From positions 1 through 18,415 of the forward strand of contig JANBPT010000945.1 in the NCBI GenBank assembly GCA_027575765.1: 18,415 nt of DNA, in the 5' to 3' direction. This document shows, piece after piece, positions 1 through 8,019 of the stretch (within the stretch, counting starts at the first letter, position 1; each line of letters begins with the position of its first letter). Source of the stretch: Tieghemiomyces parasiticus. Its lineage: Eukaryota; Kickxellomycota; Dimargaritomycetes; Dimargaritales; Dimargaritaceae. The notes below the pieces were generated by a model. That model worked only from the letters and a program-made list of their open reading frames with translations. It was not told the origin of the DNA and searched no databases. Made by a program: the position numbers and the translations under genes.

Positions 1-2662
1 TATTAGTTTCATCTGAGGTTGCCAATAAGTTATCCACCAGCCTAAATAACTGAGGCAACCAAAACTATGGTTTAGAGGACATGTTATTTTATCTTATATA
101 AGGCCTGAGCTTTTACACCTAATAGCTTGGGGAGTGTTTTTTCCTACCCTGCCTTGGGGTATCTAGTTCTATTAAAACCAATTCTATTATTTATTCTTCA
201 CAAAAATTTATGGAGTGGAACTATTCTTAAAATTGCAGAAAAAAGCAATCAAGGCCCCTGATTGGTCAGTCCCATCTATCAATCTGCCTGCTATGCCAGT
301 TGGCTTTTATGATTAGCCTGGCCACCTAATTAACAACCATCTAAGTAATAGACATGGTTGTAAGCACTATCATTTATGCCTTGAGACAGTTTCCTTAGTT
401 CCAAAAATATCTTTGCCTCTATACAATTTATGAGATTACATTCATACCTAAAGAAAAGGACAGTATGTAGAACTTGGCTGGGGAGAGCTCAGGCAAGAAC
501 TGCAAAAGTGAAAGAGGAATTTAGACAATGGTGATTCAATATACTCTTGAACTTTCTTCAGACCAATTCTCTATAATCTATACCCAAGGGTTTATTATAT
601 GGTTAGGCAGTGTTTTCCTATAATGCACTCCCATAGTGTATATTGATTATATTTATCTACTAGTCAGCTCTACTCTATTTGATGACTCTATCTCTTTTGT
701 GTCATTACCTATGATTGATCTGATTTTGATAGGATCCAACCTTTTTCTGTGAATATCTACCTGTACTAGTATCCATTTGCACCTTGGGGTTCCCCACCCT
801 TGGCTCCACATCCTCAAAGTCCTAACTGCAATTATAGGAGATTCTACATTGGTGCTTGACTGTACTTTGCAGAATGGCACACTTCACACGCTATCCTGCA
901 GCTGTAAGAAGTCTAAAGTCTTAATGGATAATCAAGCATTAAAAGTAATGTATAATTGTACCACCTTGCCACACATCAGTCCACCAAACCTCTGCATACT
1001 ATGGTTACCAAGGCTATAAATGTTATAACATGGATTAGGCTGCTTTGAAAAGTAGGTGGAACACCTTATGACCATCCCCTTATGGGATCTTGTCATTAGA
1101 GGTTCCCCCACCCAACTTCAGCCAGTACCTGAAAGAGCTGTGCACCATCCTGCCAGTTCTGATAAAAGCCGTGCTGCAGTTGAAACCCAGCTAGTGCATG
1201 TCTGGCAGCACCAAGGTATTACCACCAGCCACAGCCAACAGATTGCCCCTACCACCATTGGTAGCAAGGACATCTACTCCCTCCTGAGGGAGCAGGTCTA
1301 GACTATCACACCTAATCATCCCCCCTCTATTATCAACCATGCACAGCCAATGGTCTGTATATCTATGTGTGTGCTCTTATGTCCCATTTGGGCTCTCCAA
1401 CCTAGTGCTGGCCAGGCATCTGTCTAATGGGTGCCCACCACTGAGGGGAACCACATTGCTGACCTCCTGGTCATAGCAGTACCACCCATGTATATGGTAC
1501 CACAGTTGCTAACAGGATAAGAAGGCCACTGTATCACTCATAACTGTGCCTACCATTTCCACCCTACTCTGCAGGGTACAAAGGACCAAGGAATGCTAAC
1601 CCTGTCTAAACAGGAACTGGTAATTCTTAAGGTCCCTACCTAAGCTAATTGGGGTCTTGCATTCCCTTTTCCTATTTTAATTATCTCTCTGTCCATTTTC
1701 CTTCATCCTGCTATCCTTAGGATAATTTGTCCTACTATGTGGTTGGAATATGCTGGCATTGGCCATTGTCAGCCTCCAGCAGACAACAACTAAGAGCCCT
1801 GCAAGCCATGACAACACCTCACAGGAACACCTTGCCTCCCTAGCATTAACCATTGGCCTGGTTAAATGACCCATGGCTGCTCACCAAGTCACCACAACCA
1901 ACCACCAAGCCAATCAACCAGAGCTCCAACAAGTCCTGCACATCCACCAGCTGTATATACCCAATAGACTTGCCCTCCTTAAGTGTATCTTAACTTCTCA
2001 TTACCTTGCACTCCAGCTCAGTAAGCCAGCCCTTGAGTCTCCACCTGCCACAGTTATGCTAGCCTTTGTGACAGCAATAGCATGCCTTCAGCAAGTACTC
2101 ACAATCACAGATATATAGATATCATTAAGCCTAGTGGATTGAGGTCAATTCTACATCCACACAATTGGCCCTTTCCATGACTTCATGCCTTTACCATCTG
2201 CCCACCTTTTTGAACCATGCTCTCTTTATCTTTTCTGTTATTCTATTATATTGTATTACCACCTGCTAGTGCACTGTTACCACAATGGCCAATGTTCTGC
2301 ATAAGAAGTAATCATTAGATTGAGCATTCCTATAAAAAACCATGTAGGAATATGTATATTGGAGACAACTGTGAATCAGCATATCACTAAACCAATGGCT
2401 ACAGTAATTCTACACAATGATACTGTGGTGATTGGGAACCACCACATTAGATTTTCCCAAGGTACAGTCCAAGTGTACAATTTCAGAACCATAAATTCTG
2501 TGATAGTAGAATAGTCTTTTGGTTATGGTAGTAGACCTGGGCCTAATATCAGCACAGATACATATATAAATGATCAGTTGATCCGCACATGGAACTGGCC
2601 AATCAGAGGTCTTGATTGTGTTTTTCTGCAATGTTAAGAATATTTCCGCCCCAAAATTGTCA
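1..2662. other. CpG-depleted gene desert, left arm
   Basis: No protein gene is recognisable here. The longest open frames are under about 105 codons, several begin at non-ATG codons, and they overlap on opposite strands. The stretch is AT-rich and contains CpG only at about 889, 1170, 2584 and 2647, while TpG and CpA are common. Parts are strongly strand-skewed: in 1861-1980 C outnumbers G roughly three to one. This pattern fits old, non-coding, possibly repeat-derived DNA that lost CpG by deamination of methylated cytosine. The original element, if any, cannot be identified by eye. Confidence 0.7.
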
Positions 2663-2779
2663 GTTGCGGCCATCTGATGGTGTTGAGCACCGTATCCCGT
2701 TAGATCTGCGAAGTTAAGGACCATTCAGCTGATTTAGTACTAAGGTGGGTGACCACTTGGGAATAGTCGGTGCTGCAAC
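2663..2779 (+). rRNA. 5S ribosomal RNA
   Basis: This is the 5S RNA of the large ribosomal subunit, transcribed by RNA polymerase III. The ends GTTGCGGC (2663-2670) and GCTGCAAC (2772-2779) pair over all eight positions, with one G-U, to form helix I. Internal promoter elements are clear: an A-box-like GAAGTTAAGG near 2710-2719 and a C-box GGTGGGTGACCACTTGGGAA near 2744-2763, which is close to the eukaryotic consensus. The length of about 117 nt is normal. A T run follows immediately. It stands alone rather than in an rDNA unit or tandem array, as in many fungi with dispersed 5S genes. Five CpGs survive inside it although the flanks have almost none, which argues for a functional gene rather than an old pseudogene. 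The exact 3' end could extend 1-2 nt into the T run. Confidence 0.95.
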
Positions 2780-2790
2780 TTTTTTCTTTT
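2780..2790 (+). terminator. RNA polymerase III T-run terminator of the 5S gene
   Basis: Six T residues, one C and four more T residues follow helix I of the 5S rRNA directly. This is the standard pol III termination signal. Confidence 0.85.
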
Positions 2791-4300
2791 GCTATCCTAC
2801 CTATCAACTCTACTTGGGACTAGTGCAGATCTGAAAGCACTGGAGTTGGCTGCTAGTTGGAGGGAACGATGATGGGTAAATGTCACTACTGTCAAGGATT
2901 CTACAAAAGAGCACGGCATTAGGGGACAATATGAAAACTAGGCAGCACTAATAGCAATTTAAGGTTAAGGATTATAAATCACAAAACCAAGCAATCAATG
3001 TCAAATGGCATCCAACCTATGGAATACACTAGAAAATACAGAAACACTGTGATGGTACTTGGACTTGGTATATATTATGCAGCCTATCCAAGTCGCCATC
3101 TGCTGGTGGTTGCCAAAGCCTCCATGCACCCACTGACTATGCCTACTCAACCTTGAACTCTATCACCTTACATCCTATATCAGCACAGGCCCCTACCCTC
3201 CTACATCTGTTAACCTACTCCATGTACCATCTAGCATTTATAGCACCCCTGCTCCTGTCTCTCCTTATATCCCTAATGCTCTTCATGCCCTTTGCTACAC
3301 CCTCCTTGCTTATACCCCTCATACCCACTTTATACTTACACTTCCTCTTGTCTGTCATATATTGCTTGAACCTTGCGCCCATAGCAAAGCCATTATGACC
3401 CCCACATATGTTGACCCTGGTTAGTGACATTATAATCTTGTTGTAATCAAGCCTACTTCTCCAAAAACCTTCCTCCACTTTGAGGGTTTCTCCAACATTC
3501 TAAATCATATCAATAATTACCAGAGCTACCCCGCCTGGGCTAGCTCCTCAGTCCAACCACGTCCTTTTTCACGTATATTAACATTGTAAAGGGTATGTAG
3601 TCTTTATTCTAACCTCATTGTCATTGGGAATGTGAATAATGAAAGAAACCACAGGTAATGAGGGTAACCTAGTTGTATTGTTGAGCAATAATGGGCACCA
3701 CTAAAAAGAAAGAATTCCCACTGCCAAATCATTAGTAGTAGTATTGGCCTATGGTAGACTGACCAGATGATGAGTAGAGTTGAGTTGGTGTTGCAGTCAG
3801 GATGGATGGTGTAAACTTTACATCTAGCATCTGGACAGCATGGGTATGCATCCCTGGTGTGCTAATTCTCCAATGGACTGCTCATGTCTTGGGGTCCTCA
3901 CTTTCAATGGCTATGGTCTGATTTCCCTGACATTCATTCTAAATTGGCCCTTGTTTAACGGTAATAAAATGTGGTGACTTATATACCCTCAGCTGAATAA
4001 AGCTACCACCATCAGGTCTCCTCAGCTCATCAAACCTTGCTTATCCATTACCATTCCCTCACTTCTCACCCGTCTCCAGCCCTTGATCAGTTGCAGCAAT
4101 GTCAAACATCATTGTGAATAACTCTCTCTCTCTCTCTCTATTGAACTACTTCCAATGGTACCACTGCCCCGACCCAGGTGATAGTTGTTTGCACACAATA
4201 CCATTGCAATAGTGGTTGTGGAGTGTATTCACATATGGATACAAATAGTGGAGTGAGTGGGGGTGAATAACTTAAAATGAGTGGCAACAAGGCTACTAGA
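2791..4300. other. Intergenic, CpG-poor, no gene recognised
   Basis: I see about ten CpGs in 1.5 kb (for example near 2867, 2914, 3376, 3532, 3560, 3959 and 4071). This continues the depletion seen to the left in milder form. The segment 3130-3480 is pyrimidine-rich on the plus strand. Its open frames on the two strands overlap, are short, and match no family I know. No tRNA with an acceptable A box, B box and cloverleaf was found. Confidence 0.6.
4122..4139. repeat. (CT)9 microsatellite
   Basis: Eighteen bases of perfect CT dinucleotide repeat lie in the gene-free region. It is an ordinary simple repeat. Confidence 0.95.
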
Positions 4301-5834
4301 GCGGTAATCACTACACGCTGCCAACCAAATCTAACAGTAGAAAGGCGCTGAAATGGAATATAAGCCTTACGGGGCCGGAGACCCTTGGGTTGGAATCACT
4401 TAACCTCTTAGGTGTGAGCTGGCTAGTTATGGCATTGGTATGAGCTGCATAGTAATGCGTGTCCATGGCTCAGTGAAGTATGCCCAAATAGGTTGTTGTA
4501 GGTAAACCTACTTAGAGAAATACACAGTTACAATGGCCTAACGAGCCACTAACTGGCAGAACTCAACTCGTACTAAAATGGTACACAAGGGAGGGGTTAT
4601 TCGGTGATAAGATGGTATTTACCCAATTGCAACTGCAAAGGTCGCTGACTCCGGAAGGACGGCTAGCAGCCTTCGGAGCAACTACGGCTTGGCCTACATA
4701 GAATCCAAGGATGATTGTGCAAGGAGGGGCTGGCGCAAAGCTGGGATAGGAAGACAGCAAGGTCGATATGGAATCAATAGGGGAGACCATCTGACAGAAG
4801 CCCTAAGGATAGGAAAGTAGGGACGCTCGTCAACTAGTTTGAGTCCAGCAGGTCAGGGAGGCTATGGACGAACATTAGTAGTGAGAGTCTGGGAATATAC
4901 ATACGAGGGGAGTATACAAGTAAGAAGACGGGGAATACAACGCGAGTAGAACAAGAGGTGTCGTGGATATTGGATAGAGGAGTCTGCCATAAAAGGTTGG
5001 AGGTATGGCAAAGACCATTATGCCACCACTGATTGGAGTTAAGGGCATAGTATAGGTGGTGGCGGAAGGCGAGCTGAGCAAGCACTGGTAGTAACTAAAC
5101 CGTGGTTGTGGTTTGAGTAGGGATGGTGGCTAATGGGTGCCACAGTTACCTTTTCACTCTCCACTAGTTACAGTTAGTTTTTACCGGCGTCGTAAATAAG
5201 CGCTTAAGTGGTTATAGGAGGAGCGGAATCCTCGCGTTAACGTGATTTTGATGAATAACAAATTAAGGCCAACGGCTACCGACATTGACCATACAGCGGG
5301 CCCGGGCCAGTTGCACGCTAACATAGCCGGCGTCGTTTTAGTTCCTACTCTGGAGCCTGGAAAGTCGCAACGGCTCGATGACCTCACAACTATCCCCTCT
5401 ATAAGGACATCCTGCCCCCTCCCTAACCGGTGCTTGATGGCCTGGCGCCAATACATCGTGCCGAAGGGAGGGTCCAGTGGCACTGAAGTGACAACGGTAG
5501 CAACCTCGCACTCTAGGTACAAACTGAGGCGTATATTACTGCAGCACGATAGAGCCGTGCGTTATCGAGATGAAATCACCAGAAGCAATACTCCAGACTC
5601 AAGGGCGTGTGTGTAATTACTCTATCCCGTCTCTCATGATCATACCATCTACTAATAAGTACTGCTAAAGGCCGCCTGCCAAGCCGAAGATCTGGTCACC
5701 TCTTCCCTGTATCTGTGACGGGTATATTATTTTGTAAATTGCAACCCACGTTAATTAAAAAATAATCAACTTCATCGAAGCGAGACGGGTAATACAGGAC
5801 GATGCGTGAAAATTCTGTCGCAGTCGGTGGGCGG
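4301..5834. other. Intergenic, normal CpG, no confident gene
   Basis: CpG becomes frequent again from about 4300. The plus strand is purine-rich through about 5150. The longest open frame, 5242-5616 plus, starts at GTG (first ATG at 5251) and overlaps another open frame on the minus strand at 5181-5522 that starts at TTG. Neither resembles a known protein, and overlapping chance frames are expected in GC-richer DNA. A 64-codon frame at 4838-5029 contains a faint copia-protease-like motif, discussed in the findings. The part nearest 5834 should hold the 3' UTR of the minus-strand UTP15 gene. Confidence 0.5.
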
Positions 5835-7508
5835 CTAACGATCGGCTGCGGCGGCATTACAAGCCGCCAGCATTTCGATTTTCGCCTTTAAGCGATCCAT
5901 TCGCCGCTGCTCTTTGACGATAGCCTGGACCTGCTTCCGGATCAAAAGAAGGGAGTCGTCCAAGGCGGTCGATTTGGCGACTAGGGAACACCGGTCGACC
6001 AGCACGCCCTCCAGGAACGGCACGACGGCCTCGAGATAGTGGGGCTCGGTGGTAAGTGGACCAATACGGGTGACGAGCTTAATCAACTGCGGCTCCGGAA
6101 CGATGCGGACGAGGTCGGTGAGTATGCCACGATTATGCAGGTCAACTAAGCAGGAAGCCACAGCGTTGTCCTTGAGTTTCCGGTCGCTTCCCAGTTGAAT
6201 GAGCGCCTCCATGAACTCGAATTGGCGTAGATGGCGATTAAGCCGAACCAGGCCTCTGCTATGACGCTTGCGGCGGCCCTTACCCTTTCGGTTGACTGTA
6301 TCGTCATCTACATCGTTGATCGCCGTGGGCTTGCTGAAGGCCAGTGAAGGGTCGATGACTAGGTCATCCGGGTCGACGTCGCTGCCAGCCTCGCGGTCCC
6401 GGAGACTCTCAAGGGCCTTATTGCGATCCGAGTTAAGCGCAGCCCAATCCATGTTGACCTGGGCATTCCGTAGCTTGGCAGCCTCCGGATCACCGCCGTT
6501 CTTATCCCTACCCGTGGCCCGCGCGCTTCGGTGGAAAGATAGCGTGCCGTCGGTCATACCGGCCACCAGACGGGACTCGTCGCTGGCGAGGGCGACGGCG
6601 AGGACTGGTGCTGGATACGAGAACGTGTGGATGGCCTCGTACGCCGCGAGATCAAACACCTTGACTTGGCTGTCCAAGGACCCAGACAGCAGCTTGGTAC
6701 CCGTGGCGTCGAAGGTGAGCGACGTGACAGTCTTTTGGTAGTTGGAAATGTCGCACAGCAGACCGCCGTGGGACAGGGTGTCATAGATTTTGACGTGCGG
6801 CCCGCCAGCGACGGCCAGGAGCGAGGCGGAGGGGAACACTAGAATATCCTCGATGGGGGCGCCATGGTCAATGGTAAACACACAGCGGTTGGCACGGAGA
6901 TCGAACTGCTTGATCTGGTGGTCGTAGGAGCCAGTCACCACCAGATTGGGATTGTTGGCATAGATCGCGGCGCTGCGCACGTAGTCCGTATGGTCGGTGA
7001 ACTGCGCAACCTCCGTTTCCGAGGGAATGTCCCAAATGCGGACGGTCTGGTCGTCCGAGGCGCTGAGCACCTGCGAGGTCTGTGGGACGAACCGCACGGC
7101 ATGTACGGGCTGCTGGTGACCCCGGAGCGTCCGCATCAGGTCCAAGTGGTCGGTTTCAAACAACTGAACCCGGCCAGACTCGTCACTGGCCACGAGCATC
7201 TTGCCATCACGACGGAACCGGGCATCCAGCACGGGCGCCTTGAACCGGCCGATACTCCGCGTGGCCTCCGCCTTGAAGGTATCGTACAGTTGCACCCGCG
7301 TCGAGGTAGCCACTGCCAGGGTGGATGCGGCGGTGGGTGAAAACTCTAACGAGCGGATAGCGCCGTAGTCCTTGACGATAACCGGTGACGTGAAAGAGCG
7401 CCCGTAACTCGACTGGTTACTATTGTATTTCGCATACTTTTGCAACTTGTGCGGCACCGGTAGTAGGGCGATATTCGCCCCGTCGTTGCGCCGATTAAAC
7501 TTCCACAT
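5835..7508 (-). CDS. UTP15: UTP15 homologue, U3 snoRNP / SSU processome WD40 protein
   Basis: The product is a 557-residue subunit of the UtpA (t-UTP) subcomplex of the nucleolar small-subunit processome, needed for pre-18S rRNA processing and linked to rDNA transcription. The order fits the family: an N-terminal stretch with VIVKDYGAIRSLEFSP (about residues 43-58), about seven WD40 repeats over residues 50-330 (clear examples are ASDDQTVRIWD at 150-160, TGSYDHQIKQFD at 192-203 and SGSLDSQVKVFD at 275-286), a charged linker, and a helical Utp15 C-terminal domain at about 415-550 containing NRHLRQFEFMEALIQ. Yeast and human proteins are about 513-518 residues, so this is slightly long because of the linker. 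I start at the ATG at 7506-7508, which has G at -3. The open frame continues 27 codons further only to a TTG. The stop is TAG at 5835-5837. No intron is needed. The Ki-67-like gene lies upstream on the same strand. Confidence 0.93.
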   Translation of the reverse strand: MWKFNRRNDGANIALLPVPHKLQKYAKYNSNQSSYGRSFTSPVIVKDYGAIRSLEFSPTAASTLAVATSTRVQLYDTFKAEATRSIGRFKAPVLDARFRRDGKMLVASDESGRVQLFETDHLDLMRTLRGHQQPVHAVRFVPQTSQVLSASDDQTVRIWDIPSETEVAQFTDHTDYVRSAAIYANNPNLVVTGSYDHQIKQFDLRANRCVFTIDHGAPIEDILVFPSASLLAVAGGPHVKIYDTLSHGGLLCDISNYQKTVTSLTFDATGTKLLSGSLDSQVKVFDLAAYEAIHTFSYPAPVLAVALASDESRLVAGMTDGTLSFHRSARATGRDKNGGDPEAAKLRNAQVNMDWAALNSDRNKALESLRDREAGSDVDPDDLVIDPSLAFSKPTAINDVDDDTVNRKGKGRRKRHSRGLVRLNRHLRQFEFMEALIQLGSDRKLKDNAVASCLVDLHNRGILTDLVRIVPEPQLIKLVTRIGPLTTEPHYLEAVVPFLEGVLVDRCSLVAKSTALDDSLLLIRKQVQAIVKEQRRMDRLKAKIEMLAACNAAAADR

Positions 7509-7677
7509 GGCGACAGGTTGTGAGGTAGAAAAGAGAAATGGGTAAGCGACGATAGAGATCGAGAATGCGCGGACGTTATGGGGGACCAATGGTCAATTAC
7601 ACTTCAAGCCGTTGGATGTATCTGTCGGTGGAGGGCATGAGCCAAAGAGGCGGCGGGTAGCTGTACTTCGAGACGCC

Positions 7678-7687
7678 AAAAAAAAAA
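7678..7687. promoter_or_regulatory. Poly(dA:dT) tract upstream of UTP15
   Basis: Ten consecutive A residues (T on the coding strand) lie about 170 bp upstream of the UTP15 ATG. Such tracts commonly disfavour nucleosomes in fungal promoters. The role here is inferred from position only. Confidence 0.35.
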
Positions 7688-7798
7688 TCACTTGTAGTCA
7701 GCGAATAAGGGGAAGGAACCCTGTGGCAACGGCTAACCAAGAAGCAGGCATAGTATTTTTCTTTTACATGTAGACCCCAGAAGAGGATGTTAGTAGAG

Positions 7799-7806
7799 TC
7801 ACGTGA
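7799..7806. promoter_or_regulatory. TCACGTGA palindrome (E-box type)
   Basis: This perfect eight-base palindrome contains CACGTG, the core site of Cbf1/Pho4-type bHLH factors. It lies about 290 bp upstream of the UTP15 start in the only intergenic segment available to that promoter. Function is inferred. Confidence 0.35.
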
Positions 7807-7907
7807 TTTAATCTGGCCGCGACTGGTGTGCCAATTGGGCAGCTTCTAAGCTGGCCCACTACAGAGAGGGGGGGTATTTTCCTTGTGACGGTCATGTAGT
7901 GGCTGGA

Positions 7908-7925
7908 ATATATATATATATATAT
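7908..7925. repeat. (AT)9 microsatellite
   Basis: Eighteen bases of perfect AT repeat lie about 95 bp beyond the stop codon of the FHA gene. It may lie within its 3' UTR or terminator region. Confidence 0.95.
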
Positions 7926-8019
7926 CATTCCTGGCCATCTTAAACCCAGAGGTCATTGATAAGGTCCAGTGGATCTTCGACTTTAATCATCACCAAATAT
8001 TACATAAACAATGATGGAC

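Larger units (their letters stand above)
7509..8019. other. Intergenic region: UTP15 promoter side and 3' end of the FHA gene
   Basis: These 511 bp separate two minus-strand genes, so they should carry the terminator and 3' UTR of the upstream FHA gene and the promoter of UTP15. Visible elements are a ten-base poly(A) run at 7678-7687, a TCACGTGA palindrome at 7799-7806 and an (AT)9 repeat at 7908-7925. I see no open frame of interest and no convincing TATA box near the UTP15 start. Confidence 0.6.

Noticed and set aside
3090..3115. GCCATCTGCTGGTGG resembles the 5' part of the 5S gene
   Set aside because: Only about fifteen bases match and neither the internal promoter nor the helix partner follows, so a 5S-derived repeat is not supported.
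3361..3400. Minus-strand GGTTCAAGC as a tRNA B box
   Set aside because: The five bases on either side cannot form the T stem, and no acceptor stem is found.
3153..3478. Hydrophobic plus-strand frame and basic minus-strand frame
   Set aside because: The plus frame starts at TTG. Its hydrophobicity follows from the pyrimidine-rich strand, and the minus frame is its complement shadow.
4375..4400. GGGTTGGAATC as a tRNA B box
   Set aside because: The flanking bases do not pair as a T stem and no A box lies at the right distance upstream.
5181..5616. Overlapping open frames of 113 (minus) and 124 (plus) codons
   Set aside because: They start at TTG and GTG, lie opposite each other, and show no known motif, so they are likely chance frames.
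7509..7589. 27-codon N-terminal extension of UTP15
   Set aside because: The extended frame begins at TTG, not ATG. The ATG at 7506-7508 has a good context and starts a family-like N-terminus.
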